From CBDIHH01 sp965279095 (GTDB taxonomy: Bacteria > Pseudomonadota > Alphaproteobacteria > Caulobacterales > Caulobacteraceae), in assembly GCA_965279095.1 (NCBI GenBank), contig CBDIHH010000005.1:62001-126000 (forward strand): a stretch of DNA of 64,000 bases, read 5' to 3'. Below, one piece after another: positions 23,553 through 31,561 of the stretch (positions are counted from its first letter, which is position 1; the number at the start of each line of letters is the position of its first letter). The notes under the pieces were generated by a model. The model had not been told where the DNA came from. It was given only the letters and a program-made list of their open reading frames with translations, and did not search any database. Position numbers and translations under genes: made by a program.

Positions 23553-24046
23553 GCGACGCCAAGCGCAAGCGCGGCGGGCCAGGAGGCGCCTCCCGTAGCC
23601 ACTACAACCCGACGCAGGCGCGAGGAGGCGACGGACGCTGGGTCGGCACCGGCGCGAAACTCCAGGCCGCGCTGACGATGGCCGGCCAGAACGTCGTGCA
23701 CCACGTTGCCTTCGCACCCGTCAGCAAGCCTGCCGCGCTCTCTAAGCTGGTCGGCATCGACGTTCGCGGCTTCAAGCACACCGCCAGCAACCAGGCGATG
23801 CAGCATGTCCTCAAGAAGCACGGGAATGCGAAGGTTGAGCTGGCGCGCGGGCAGAAGGCTGTCACTGCAGCGGACTTCCAGCGCCTGCCAGAGATCGTGA
23901 AGGTCGCGACCGTGCGACTGAGCGCCTCTCCCGGCCCCGTGCGGGTGGAGATGACCGCCGTGCTTGGGCAGGATCGATACGAGTACGTCGGCGAAGTCCG
24001 CAGGAAGCAGCGGCGCATCGACATGATCTCGATGTGGAAAAAATGA
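23549..24046 (+). CDS. PBECR-type phage nuclease domain protein (start or frameshift uncertain)
   Basis: 165 codons from CTG 23549, which overlaps the portal stop as CTGA like the NTGA joints elsewhere. The first ATG in frame is 23678 and would delete a conserved-looking segment (SHYNPTQARGGDGRWVGTG). The C-terminal ~120 residues (LSKLVGIDVRGFKHTASNQAM, HVLKKHGNAKVELARGQKAVTAADFQRLPEIV, YEYVGEVRRKQRRIDMISMWKK) match the phage-Barnase-EndoU-ColicinE5/D-RelE (PBECR3) pattern. Such domains are often appended to head proteins and are predicted RNases acting on host or competitor RNA. It may be made only as a frameshift fusion to the portal. Confidence 0.65.
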   Translation: MSDAKRKRGGPGGASRSHYNPTQARGGDGRWVGTGAKLQAALTMAGQNVVHHVAFAPVSKPAALSKLVGIDVRGFKHTASNQAMQHVLKKHGNAKVELARGQKAVTAADFQRLPEIVKVATVRLSASPGPVRVEMTAVLGQDRYEYVGEVRRKQRRIDMISMWKK

Positions 24047-24101
24047 AGCCCGCGATGCTCACTGCCGAGGCCAGAGCTCACACGTCCGAAACGCCTCGCG
24101 G

Positions 24102-24133
24102 TTGACGCCTATATACGCCGGCCCGGCCTAAAT
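24102..24133 (+). promoter_or_regulatory. possible promoter for capsid genes
   Basis: In the 108-base gap after the PBECR gene, TTGACG (24102-24107) is followed by TATATA and by CCTAAAT (24127-24133), an AT-rich patch unusual for the region. This is a candidate sigma70-type promoter 20-25 bases upstream of the protease gene start. Spacing to the best -10 is long (19), so confidence is limited. Confidence 0.35.
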
Positions 24134-24154
24134 TTCAATGATCGAGGTCGCCCC

Positions 24155-25264
24155 ATGCAGTTCAACGACGCCGTCGTGCTCGACGGGGTGCGCCGCACGC
24201 GCGACGGCTATCTGGTGGCGGACGCCAAGATCGCCCGCACTGGGATCCAGACCTACCACGCCGGCGAGATCGGCCTGACGGATCGCAACCCGGCCGACGT
24301 GGTCCGGGTCTACCGCCCCGACGCCGAGGTGTTCGCCCAGGACGCCATGGCCAGCCTGGCGCACCGGCCGATGACCGTCGACCACCCGGCCGAGCTTGTC
24401 ACAGCCGACAACTGGAAGAAGCACGCCGTGGGCCTCACCGGCGGCGACATCGCCCGGGACGGCGACTTCATCCGCGTGCCTTTGACGCTGATGGACAGCG
24501 CCGCCATAGCCGACTTCGAGGCCGGCCGGCGCGAGCTGTCGGTCGGCTACACCTGCGACCTGGTCATGGAGGCGGGCACCACCCCCTCCGGTGAAGCCTA
24601 CGACGCGGTCCAGCGCTCGATCCGCGGCAACCACGTCGCCCTGTGCCGAACGGCGCGCGGCGGCCCCGAACTCCGTCTCGGAGACATTCAACCCAACCCG
24701 CAAGGAGGCCCGACCGTGGCGCTCAAGACCATCATCGTCGACGGGCTCCCCGTCGAGACCACTGACGCCGGCGAAGCTGCCGTCAACCTGCTGCGCAGCC
24801 GCCTGGCCGACTCCGTCCGGGCGATGGACACCGCCGCCGCCGCCCACACCACGGCCATCGCCGCCAAGGACGCCGACCTGGGCAAGAAGGACGCCGAGAT
24901 CGCCGACCTGAAGACCAAGGTCATCGACGGCGCCGCCCTGGATGCCCTGGTCGCCGAGCGGTCGGCTGTCCTGGCCCGCGCCAAGGTCATCGCCCCCACC
25001 CTGGACGCCACCGGCAAGTCCAACGCCGAGATCCGGCGCGCTGCCGTGGCCGCCAAGCTCGGCGACGCCGCGGTCAAGGATAAGTCGGACGACTACGTCG
25101 GCGCGCTATTCGACCACACGACCTCCGACGCCAAGACGCCCGACCCGCTGCACCAGGTGCTCGGCGATGGCGTGCAGGTCACCGACGCCGCCAAGGCCCG
25201 CGACGACGCCCTGGCGGCGCGCAACGCCCGCTATTCGACCGGCTACCAGGCCGCCGCCGAGTAA
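24155..25264 (+). CDS. DUF2213 prohead maturation protease with C-terminal scaffold
   Basis: 369 aa. Residues ~1-170 match DUF2213: AHRPMTVDHPAELVTADNW (position ~68-86), AIADFEAGRRELSVGYTCDL and IRGNHVALCRTARGG, with His/Ser/Asp candidates for a serine-protease active site. Residues ~205-260 are a strong coiled coil (KDADLGKKDAEIADLKTKV), as in the scaffold part that is cleaved during capsid maturation. Its position before the cement and major capsid genes is as expected. Confidence 0.82.
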   Translation: MQFNDAVVLDGVRRTRDGYLVADAKIARTGIQTYHAGEIGLTDRNPADVVRVYRPDAEVFAQDAMASLAHRPMTVDHPAELVTADNWKKHAVGLTGGDIARDGDFIRVPLTLMDSAAIADFEAGRRELSVGYTCDLVMEAGTTPSGEAYDAVQRSIRGNHVALCRTARGGPELRLGDIQPNPQGGPTVALKTIIVDGLPVETTDAGEAAVNLLRSRLADSVRAMDTAAAAHTTAIAAKDADLGKKDAEIADLKTKVIDGAALDALVAERSAVLARAKVIAPTLDATGKSNAEIRRAAVAAKLGDAAVKDKSDDYVGALFDHTTSDAKTPDPLHQVLGDGVQVTDAAKARDDALAARNARYSTGYQAAAE

Positions 25265-25323
25265 GCGGCCCGCCACCAGATCGCCGCCCCGCGGCTCATC
25301 CCACCTAGCGAAGGAGAGGCCCC

Positions 25324-25782
25324 ATGGCCGTCGTCCAGAATACCTATTCCGACACGATCGCTGTCGGCTTCCCGGGCATGGTCGCCAACGGCGAGAAGTC
25401 CAACCGCATCTCGCGCACCGTCGAGGACGTGGCCGGCATCGCCTTCGGCAAGGCGGCGTTCCGAGGCGTCGGCGACGATGGCGTCACCGCCACCCCCGGC
25501 GCCGGCACCTTCATGGGCATCACCATCGCCCATCACGGTGTCCAGCCGCTCCCCGGCGGCGTGGCGGCCGACGTCTATCCGCAATATTCCAGCGCCGGCC
25601 TCCTGAACGAGGGCGAGATCTGGGTGACCGCGGGGTCGAACACGACCGACGGCGCCGCGGTCTACGTGACCTCCGGCGGCGTGTTCACCGCCACCTCCTC
25701 GAGCAACACCCTGATCCCGGCCGTCTTCGACGACACCGTGTCCAGCGGTGCCCTGGTCCGGCTGCGCGTCCGCCGCGCCTAG
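25324..25782 (+). CDS. head decoration (structural cement, Gp24-like) protein
   Basis: 152 aa, beta-rich. The sequence (FPGMVANGEKSNRISRTVED, AFGKAAFRGVGDD, FMGITIAHHGV, GEIWVTAGSNTTDGAAVYVTSGGVF) resembles the structural cement/DUF2190-type proteins that stabilise the capsid. It is encoded just before the major capsid gene with a clear AGGAGAGG ribosome-binding site. Confidence 0.75.
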   Translation: MAVVQNTYSDTIAVGFPGMVANGEKSNRISRTVEDVAGIAFGKAAFRGVGDDGVTATPGAGTFMGITIAHHGVQPLPGGVAADVYPQYSSAGLLNEGEIWVTAGSNTTDGAAVYVTSGGVFTATSSSNTLIPAVFDDTVSSGALVRLRVRRA

Positions 25783-25804
25783 GCCCAACCCCCAACCATC
25801 GCTC

Positions 25805-25828
25805 CCGCCTCTCAGGCGGCCATCTTTT
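25805..25828 (+). terminator. hairpin with short U-run between cement and capsid genes
   Basis: CCGCCT-CTC-AGGCGG stem (25805-25819) followed by CCATCTTTT. It is probably a partial terminator or an mRNA-stabilising hairpin setting the level of the capsid message; the capsid ribosome-binding site follows 10 bases later. Confidence 0.45.
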
Positions 25829-25844
25829 GAGAAGGAAGCCCGAG

Positions 25845-26789
25845 ATGCGGGAAATCAACTTCAACGACGCCCAGCAGGCTCTGGGCTTCATCACGCCGCA
25901 GCTGCTGCGCATCGAGACCCAGGTCTACCAGACCAAGTATCCGTCGTTCGACTACTCCCGCCTGATGTACGTGAACACCGACGGCGACATGTGGGACGTC
26001 GGCTCGGTGTTCTACTCCGGCGACATCGCCGGCCAGGCCAAGTTCCTGAGCGGCGCGGGCTTCGACATGCCCTTCGCCGACATCGCCCAGACGCAGTTCC
26101 TGAACGCCAACCACTTCGCCGGCATCGGCTACGAGTGGAACCTGCAGGAGCTGAGCCGGGCGGCGAAGCTGGGTCGCAACCTGCCGTCCGACAAGGCCAT
26201 GGCGGCGAGCAAGGTCGCGGAGGCGTTCGTCTACGGCATCGCCATCCGGGGCAATTCGACCAAGAACATGACCGGCTTGGTCAACGATCCGAACGTCCCG
26301 GTCGCCAACGTCGCCGCCGACGGCACGGGCGCCACCACGACCTGGGCCACCAAGACCCCCGATCTGATCCTGCGCGACGTGAACGAGGCGCTCAACGCCC
26401 CCTTCAACGCCACCAAGGAGACCCAGACCGCCAACGTGCTGATGGTGGCCACGACCCGGCTGCAATACGCCAACGGCCTGCGCATCGGGGACGGCGCGGA
26501 CACCCTGCTGAAGTTCATCAGGGAGAACAACGCCTACACGCTGGCGACCGGCCAGCCCCTGACCATCATCGGCAGCCGCGAGCTCGAGACGGCGGGCGCC
26601 TCGAACACCGCCCGGATGATCGCCTACGACAACAGCCGCGAGGTGGTGCAATTCCACCTGCCAGGGCCCCACCAGTTCCTGCCGGCATTCCAGAAGTCGG
26701 CCATGACCTGGGAGGTCGGCGGGATCATGAACGTCGGCGGCGTCGAGGTTCGCCTGCCCAAGGGCATCGCCTACCGCGACGGCATCTAA
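25845..26789 (+). CDS. major capsid protein (DUF2184 family)
   Basis: 314 aa from ATG 25845 (AAGGA in front); the open frame to the left is shadow. Motifs include QLLRIETQVYQTKYPSFDYSRLM (position ~16-38), GDMWDVGSVFYSGDIAGQAKF, FDMPFADIAQTQF and YEWNLQELSRAA, typical of DUF2184 HK97-fold capsid proteins. The C-terminus (HLPGPHQFLPAFQKSAMTWEVGGIMNVGGVEVRLPKGIAY by position) is also characteristic. No separate cleavable N-terminal delta domain is obvious. Confidence 0.88.
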   Translation: MREINFNDAQQALGFITPQLLRIETQVYQTKYPSFDYSRLMYVNTDGDMWDVGSVFYSGDIAGQAKFLSGAGFDMPFADIAQTQFLNANHFAGIGYEWNLQELSRAAKLGRNLPSDKAMAASKVAEAFVYGIAIRGNSTKNMTGLVNDPNVPVANVAADGTGATTTWATKTPDLILRDVNEALNAPFNATKETQTANVLMVATTRLQYANGLRIGDGADTLLKFIRENNAYTLATGQPLTIIGSRELETAGASNTARMIAYDNSREVVQFHLPGPHQFLPAFQKSAMTWEVGGIMNVGGVEVRLPKGIAYRDGI

Positions 26790-26847
26790 GGCCGCGCCCC
26801 GCAACACGGGGCCGGCCGCCGCCGGCTCCAGGATCATGGAGGGCCAG

Positions 26848-27177
26848 ATGGCCAGGACCAACGTTAAGAACATCTCGAACGGCCCGCGGGGCTTTCGGAC
26901 GACCTCGGGCTTCGTCTCGCTGGAAGCCGGCCAGGTGCTGGAGGACGCCGAGTTCGAAGAGGCCGAGCTCAACAGCGCCAAGGGCACGGGCTTCTTCGAG
27001 TTCAGCAAGGCCAAGGGGGAGAAGGTCGAGGTCGATCCCAACGACCTGACCAAGAAGACGGTCGCGGAACTGCAGGAGCTCGCGAAGGCCGAGACCATCG
27101 ACCTGGGCGAAGCGACCAAGAAGGACGACATCGTGTCGGCCATCGAGACGGCCCGCGCCGCCAAGGCCCAGGCCTAA
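26848..27177 (+). CDS. small virion-associated protein with HeH-like C-terminus
   Basis: 109 aa from ATG 26848 (GGAGGG upstream); ATG 26836 is an alternative. The N-terminal half is beta-like (NVKNISNGPRGFRTTSGFVSLEAGQVLED). Residues ~70-109 (LTKKTVAELQELAKAETIDLGEATKKDDIVSAIETA) form a HeH/SAP-like helical DNA- or protein-binding motif. The position after the capsid gene suggests a head accessory or connector component. Confidence 0.6.
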   Translation: MARTNVKNISNGPRGFRTTSGFVSLEAGQVLEDAEFEEAELNSAKGTGFFEFSKAKGEKVEVDPNDLTKKTVAELQELAKAETIDLGEATKKDDIVSAIETARAAKAQA

Positions 27178-27183
27178 GCCAGC

Positions 27184-27660
27184 ATGGCCGGATACGGGAC
27201 CGATCAAGGGCTTGCCGACTGGCTGACCGCCAACGGCCAGGCCCTGCCCGTCGGCGCCCCGTCTCCGGCCGTCCTGCGCCAGCGCGGCAGCGCCTACATC
27301 GACGCCGTCTACGGCGCGCGCTTCCAGGGTGTCCCCACGGACGGCCTCGACCAGGACCGCGCCTGGCCCCGCACTGGCGCGACTGCCTACGGCGCTGAGA
27401 TCGTCGGCAATGCGGTCCCTCAACGGGTGATCCAGGCCAGCTATGCGGCCGCCCTCCAGGAAGCCGCGGAGCCCGGATCCCTGTCCGTCATCGTCACCGC
27501 CGCCGCCATGGTGAAGCGGGAGAAGGTCGGCTCGATCGAGGTCGAATACCGGGACAGCGGCGACAGCACCGTCGCCGCCTCCACGCCCACTCTCCTTGCC
27601 GTCGAGGGCCTGCTCGCCCCGCTGCTCTACCAGCCGGAAGCGGCCATCTTCGTCGTCTGA
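27184..27660 (+). CDS. head-tail connector, DnaT-like family
   Basis: 158 aa. The pattern LADWLTANGQALPVGAPSPAVLRQRGSAYIDAVYGARFQG ... RAWPRTGATAYGAEIVGNAVPQRVIQASYAAALQEA matches the DnaT-like (DnaT_2) phage family, found between capsid and tail genes and regarded as a head-completion adaptor. The C-terminus ends in LLAVEGLLAPLLYQPE. Confidence 0.72.
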   Translation: MAGYGTDQGLADWLTANGQALPVGAPSPAVLRQRGSAYIDAVYGARFQGVPTDGLDQDRAWPRTGATAYGAEIVGNAVPQRVIQASYAAALQEAAEPGSLSVIVTAAAMVKREKVGSIEVEYRDSGDSTVAASTPTLLAVEGLLAPLLYQPEAAIFVV

Positions 27661-27669
27661 GAGGCACCC

Positions 27670-28068
27670 ATGAAGATCATCTATTCCCGCGCCCCCGTGC
27701 ACATCTCGCGCGGCGAGCTCTACCAGAACCCCCGCCATTTCAGCGGCCCAGTCCAGGGCGCCTCGGCGGTTGTCATTCACGGCAGCTTCCCCGGCATCGA
27801 GGGCGCCTACATAGCTGCCCAGGTGCCTGTCCAAGTCATCGGCGGCGCCCCGGCCGAGCCGGTGCAGTTCGCCATGGGCGCGGCCGAGCGGGAGCATGGC
27901 GGCGACGTGGCAATCCCAGCCGACTGGCGCGACCTGCCTTGGACGCAGCCCGAGGGTGAGGGGCACAGCCTGCGCGGCCTGGCGTCGTCCGTCAGCGATG
28001 CGCCGGTCCTCACCAAGGCCCAGGCCATCGAGGCCATCGAGGCGGAGCTCGCCCGCCGGGCCGGATGA
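27670..28068 (+). CDS. hypothetical head/neck protein
   Basis: 132 aa. The N-terminal half is beta-like (IIYSRAPVHISRGELYQNPRHFSG, ASAVVIHGSFPGIEGAY, VPVQVIGG). The C-terminal end (LTKAQAIEAIEAELARRAG) is a helical HeH-like motif similar to that of the gene at 26848. Not recognised. ATGA overlap with the next gene. Confidence 0.58.
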   Translation: MKIIYSRAPVHISRGELYQNPRHFSGPVQGASAVVIHGSFPGIEGAYIAAQVPVQVIGGAPAEPVQFAMGAAEREHGGDVAIPADWRDLPWTQPEGEGHSLRGLASSVSDAPVLTKAQAIEAIEAELARRAG

Positions 28069-28421
28069 CATTCGACTACGGGCGCTTCAAGGCCACGGCG
28101 GACCGTCTGCTGGCGAGGTTCGGCCAGCCGGGCATCCTGCGCCGGCCGACGGCCAGCGGAACCGCCTACAACCCCACGGCCGGCAGCCCTCAGGACTACG
28201 CCTGCACCCTGGTCGTCGACGCCTACTCGAACCGCGATGTCGACGGCACCCGGGTCCGCGCGACCGATAAGAAGGTGCTCCTGGCCACGGGCGCCCTTGC
28301 CATCGAGCCGGCCACGGCCGACAAACTGGTCATAGGCGGCGTCGAGCATACCATCGAGCGCGTCGAACCCCTCGCCCCGGGAGGCGTGACGGTCATGTGG
28401 ACGCTTCAGGTGCGGCATTGA
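28065..28421 (+). CDS. putative head-closure/stopper protein
   Basis: 118 aa. YGRFKATADRLLARFGQPGILRRPTASGTAYNPTAGSPQ then VVDAYSNRDVDGTRVRATDKKVLLATGAL and ADKLVIGGVEHTIERVEPLAPGGVTVMWTLQVRH. The TADRLLARFGQP...ATDKKVLL pattern and its place just after the connector fit head-closure proteins of siphoviruses. Stop overlaps the next TTG start. Confidence 0.6.
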   Translation: MTFDYGRFKATADRLLARFGQPGILRRPTASGTAYNPTAGSPQDYACTLVVDAYSNRDVDGTRVRATDKKVLLATGALAIEPATADKLVIGGVEHTIERVEPLAPGGVTVMWTLQVRH

Positions 28422-28627
28422 GCGAGCACAAGCACGCCTCGGCTATGGCGACCGCCGCCATGATGGAGATGATCTCTCACGCCCAAGCCATCCAGGCCGC
28501 TGTGATCCGCGGCGCCCCGGCCGAGGAAGTGGACGCGATCCGCACCCGCGGCATGGACTGGGCCGCCGCCTACTTCGACCACATGACGGCCGCGGCGACG
28601 CACGTCAGGCAGATCGTCGAACCGTAG
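28418..28627 (+). CDS. hypothetical small helical protein
   Basis: 69 aa from TTG 28418 (TTGA overlap with the preceding gene); an upstream ATG in frame lies inside that gene. It is an all-helical, Met/Ala/His-rich sequence (MATAAMMEMISHAQAIQAAVIRG). Not recognised. Confidence 0.5.
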   Translation: MSEHKHASAMATAAMMEMISHAQAIQAAVIRGAPAEEVDAIRTRGMDWAAAYFDHMTAAATHVRQIVEP

Positions 28628-28631
28628 ACCC

Positions 28632-29672
28632 ATGGCCAGCAAGGCAGCGCAGGAACGGCTCTTCGCTGAGCTGCAGGACCGCTATGGCCTAAAGATCGCC
28701 GAGGCCTTCCTAGCGGCCATCGAGGACGTGCGGACGAACGTCGAACTGCAGCGGGTGATCGCCGCGGTTCAGGCAGGCAACCTTGCCGCCGCCATCGACG
28801 CCATGCACCTGGACGCGGCGGCCTTCGGCGCGCTGCAGGACGCTCTGCAGGAGGCCTACACGGCCGGCGGCCAGACCGGCGCGGCGGCGCTTCCTGCGCG
28901 CGGCGCGGACGGGACGGCCCTGGTCGTGCGCTTCGACGGCCGCAACGTCGTTGCTGAGACCTGGCTACGCGAGCGGTCGTCCAGCCTGGTCACACGCATC
29001 GTGCAGGAGCAGCGCGAGGTCATCCGGTCCCGGCTCGCCGAGGGCATGGCCCAGGGCGCCAACCCGCGCACCGTGGCCCTCGACATCGTCGGTCGGGTGA
29101 ACCGGGTGACAGGCAAGCGCGAGGGGGGCGTTCTCGGCCTGAGCGCGCCGCAGGAGCAGTTCGTCCGCAACGCCCGCCAGGAGCTCGCCAGCGGCGACCC
29201 TGAGGCGCTCCGCAACTACCTCGGCCGCAAGCAGCGGGACCGGCGCTTCGACCGGTCCGTCGCCAAGGCCATCCGCGAGGAGCGGCCGCTGCCGCCGGAG
29301 ATCCTGGCCAAGGCGGCGACCGCCTACGAGCGGCGGCTGCTGAAACTACGCGGCGACATGATCGGCCGGACCGAGGCGCTCGCCTCCCTGAATGCGGCTC
29401 AACACGAGGCGCTGCGCCAGGCCGTCGATTCCGGCGCCGTCGATGCGGCCACGATCCGCCGCAGTTGGCGCTCCGCCGGCGACCTGCGGGTCCGCCACAC
29501 GCACATGGGCCTGAACGGCGACACGGTCGGCCTCGACGAGTTCTTCACCAGCCCCAGCGGCGCGCGCCTGCGCTACCCCGGCGACACCAGCTTGGGCGCC
29601 CCGGCCTCCGAGGTCATCGGGTGCCGATGCATCGTCTCCACCCGCATCGACTTCCTCGCCAACATCAGGTGA
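28632..29672 (+). CDS. head morphogenesis protein (Mu gpF/SPP1 gp7-like)
   Basis: 346 aa. The C-terminal domain (residues ~235-345) has IGRTEALASLNAAQHEALRQA, WRSAGDLRVRHTHMGLNGDTV and PASEVIGCRCIVSTRI, the conserved minor-head pattern (R...D.R.RH...G and CRC). The N-terminal part is helical. Minor head proteins are injected or sit at the portal vertex and assist assembly. Its position after the neck genes rather than next to the portal is slightly unusual. Confidence 0.8.
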   Translation: MASKAAQERLFAELQDRYGLKIAEAFLAAIEDVRTNVELQRVIAAVQAGNLAAAIDAMHLDAAAFGALQDALQEAYTAGGQTGAAALPARGADGTALVVRFDGRNVVAETWLRERSSSLVTRIVQEQREVIRSRLAEGMAQGANPRTVALDIVGRVNRVTGKREGGVLGLSAPQEQFVRNARQELASGDPEALRNYLGRKQRDRRFDRSVAKAIREERPLPPEILAKAATAYERRLLKLRGDMIGRTEALASLNAAQHEALRQAVDSGAVDAATIRRSWRSAGDLRVRHTHMGLNGDTVGLDEFFTSPSGARLRYPGDTSLGAPASEVIGCRCIVSTRIDFLANIR

Positions 29673-29675
29673 TCC

Positions 29676-30113
29676 ATGCCCCAGGGTAGCTTCTCCGCCC
29701 AGGTCGACGCCTGGGTCGGGAAGACCAAGGCGCGCATGGAGGCGGTCCACAAGGAGAGCGTCCAGCGGACGATCGAGGTCATGCAGACGCCGGTCGGCGC
29801 CGGCGGCAACATGCCGGTCGACACCGGCTTCCTGCGCGCCTCGCTCATGGCCCGCGTGGGCATACCCGCACTGCCCACGCGCGAGAACCCGGGGGCCAAG
29901 GTCTCCTATGACCCCGGCCAGGTCACCCTCGTGATCGCCGGCGCGAAGCTCAGCGATCCGATCAACGCGGTCTACACGGCCAACTATGCCCGCCACGTCG
30001 AATATGGCGCCCGCGGTCGGGCCGGCCGGCGGTTCGTCGCTCTGGCCGCCCAGCAGTGGCCGCGGATCGTCTCCGAGGTCGTCACCGAAGCGAAAGCGAG
30101 GGCAGGGGGATGA
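29676..30113 (+). CDS. HK97 gp10-like tail completion protein
   Basis: 145 aa. PVDTGFLRASLMARVG (residues ~48-63), YTANYARHVEYGARGRAGRRFVALAAQQWPRIV (residues ~97-130) are the hallmark VDTG.L..S and Y..Y.E.G...R.F motifs of the HK97 gp10 family, which connects tail to neck. Four bases after the head-morphogenesis gene; ATGA overlap with the next. Confidence 0.85.
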   Translation: MPQGSFSAQVDAWVGKTKARMEAVHKESVQRTIEVMQTPVGAGGNMPVDTGFLRASLMARVGIPALPTRENPGAKVSYDPGQVTLVIAGAKLSDPINAVYTANYARHVEYGARGRAGRRFVALAAQQWPRIVSEVVTEAKARAGG

Positions 30114-30511
30114 ACGCAGCCGCCATCGCCGACGCGCTGCTGGCCCGCTGCGCAACCCTCGCTGTCGGCTCACCGCCGCTGCCGGTCAGCTACCCCGACG
30201 TGCCCTTCAGCCCGCCGGCCGACGGCAAATACCTCGAGGTCTCCGACTTCACGAACCGGCCGGCCTGGGAGGGCGTCACCACGGGCCGCGTCGACCAGGG
30301 CCTGCTGCAGATCACCGTCGTCTGGCCCAAGGACGAGGGCGTGATCAAGCCCAAGGCCATCGCCGACGCCGTCGCCGCGCACTTCCCCAAGGGCTTGCGC
30401 CTGACCAGCGGCGCCGCGCGCGTGAAGGTCTCGGCCGGGCCCTGGGCGGCTTCCCCGCTGCTGGGCGGCGGCGAGACCCGCATACCGATCACCATCCCCT
30501 GGACGGCGTAG
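30110..30511 (+). CDS. DUF4128-type tail terminator protein
   Basis: 133 aa from ATG 30110 (ATGA overlap). The sequence (AIADALLARCATLAVGSPPLPVSYPDVPFSPPADGKYLEVSDFTNRPAW, QGLLQITVVWPKDEGVIKPKAIADAVAAHFPKGLRL by position) matches the DUF4128/tail-terminator family that caps the tail tube. Ends with PITIPWTA as usual for the family. Confidence 0.8.
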   Translation: MNAAAIADALLARCATLAVGSPPLPVSYPDVPFSPPADGKYLEVSDFTNRPAWEGVTTGRVDQGLLQITVVWPKDEGVIKPKAIADAVAAHFPKGLRLTSGAARVKVSAGPWAASPLLGGGETRIPITIPWTA

Positions 30512-30575
30512 CCGCCCGGGCAGCCCTAAGCCGAGGTGGGCGCCGGCTTCATCAATCCCTTGAAGGAGCCACTCG

Positions 30576-31049
30576 ATGGCCATCGCTTCCACTACCGGGG
30601 CACAGATTTTCATCGGCCCGACGACGCCAGCGGCAAACGCTGCCGCCTATGCCGCCCTGACCTGGGTCGAGGTCAAGCAGGTCGAAAGCATCGGCGAGTT
30701 CGGGGACCAGGCCTCGACCATCACCTTCACCAGCCTGGGCGACGCCCGGGTGCGCAAGCGCAAGGGCGTGCGCGACGCCGGCGACCTTAATGTGGTCGTC
30801 GCCAACGATCCGCTCGACGCGGGGCAGCTGGCCATGATCGCCGCCCAAGCCACGGAGTTCACCTATGCGTTCAAGATCCTCCTCGCCGACGGCGCGGACG
30901 CGAACGACACGGACTCGGTGTTCTATTTCCACGGCCTGGTCTCGTCGGCCCGCCTGAACGTCGGCGCCGCCAACGAGATCGTCAAGCGGGCGTTCTCGCT
31001 CCTCATCGACACCGCGATCATCGAGGTCGCCTCGGTCGCCGTCGCCTAA
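30576..31049 (+). CDS. major tail (tube) protein
   Basis: 157 aa. MAIASTTGAQIFIGPTTPA, WVEVKQVESIGEFGDQASTITFTSLGDARVRKRKGVRDAGDL and FHGLVSSARLNVGAANEIVKRAFSLLIDTAI by position; it resembles phage tail tube proteins of the lambda/HK97 group. It has its own AAGGAG ribosome-binding site and is followed by a strong hairpin terminator, consistent with high expression. Confidence 0.8.
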   Translation: MAIASTTGAQIFIGPTTPAANAAAYAALTWVEVKQVESIGEFGDQASTITFTSLGDARVRKRKGVRDAGDLNVVVANDPLDAGQLAMIAAQATEFTYAFKILLADGADANDTDSVFYFHGLVSSARLNVGAANEIVKRAFSLLIDTAIIEVASVAVA

Positions 31050-31083
31050 GAACGGCCCGAAAACAATCCTCCCCCAACCTTCA

Positions 31084-31110
31084 CGCGCCGGTCGCGCCGG
31101 CGTGCTTTTT
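31084..31110 (+). terminator. intrinsic terminator after major tail gene
   Basis: GC-rich stem GCGCCGG/CCGGCGT (with flanking C-G pairs, ~31084-31104) followed by GCTTTTT. It would reduce transcription into the tail-assembly genes relative to the tube gene. Confidence 0.65.
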
Positions 31111-31126
31111 CCAGAAAGCAACGACG

Positions 31127-31561
31127 ATGAACCTCGCCAGCCTCAACCTCGCGTCGGAAGCCAACCGCGGCGCCGTTATGACCGTCCTGCACCCTGAGGA
31201 CCGAACCCCGCTGCGCCAGGCGGACGGCTCGCCCATCACCATCACCCTGCTGGGCAAGGACTCCGACGAGTTCATCAAGGCCGAGCGCCGGGCGCGCAAG
31301 GCGCAGCGCGACGCAATGATGAAGCGCATGCCGTTCTCGCCGGCCGACGAGGACCGGCAGGGAGATGTTGCCCTCGCGGCCGCCACGATCGGCTGGAGCG
31401 GGATCCCCGCGGGTTGGCTTGAGCCGGGCGGGTCGGACGAGAGCGCCGCCCCCTTCAGCGCCGACGCCGCCACCAAGCTCTATGGCAACCCCGGTGTCCG
31501 CTGGCTGCGCGAGCAGGTCGACGAGTTCGTCGGTGAGCGTGCCCATTTTTTGAAGAAATAG
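31127..31561 (+). CDS. tail assembly chaperone, short form (gpG-like)
   Basis: 144 aa. NRGAVMTVLHPEDRTPLRQADGSPITITLLGKDSDEFIKAERRARKAQRDAMM by position is typical of the short tail chaperone, which coats the tape measure before tube assembly. The 3' end contains CAT TTT TTG AAG AAA TAG with a slippery T-TTT-TTG at 31546-31552, so a fraction of ribosomes shift -1 and make the longer form. Confidence 0.82.
   Translation: MNLASLNLASEANRGAVMTVLHPEDRTPLRQADGSPITITLLGKDSDEFIKAERRARKAQRDAMMKRMPFSPADEDRQGDVALAAATIGWSGIPAGWLEPGGSDESAAPFSADAATKLYGNPGVRWLREQVDEFVGERAHFLKK
31546..31552 (+). promoter_or_regulatory. programmed -1 frameshift heptamer of tail chaperone
   Basis: T-TTT-TTG in the reading frame of the short chaperone, three codons before its stop. 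It is the classical type and position for the G/GT frameshift of siphoviruses. The -1 frame is open from here to 31962. Confidence 0.8.
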
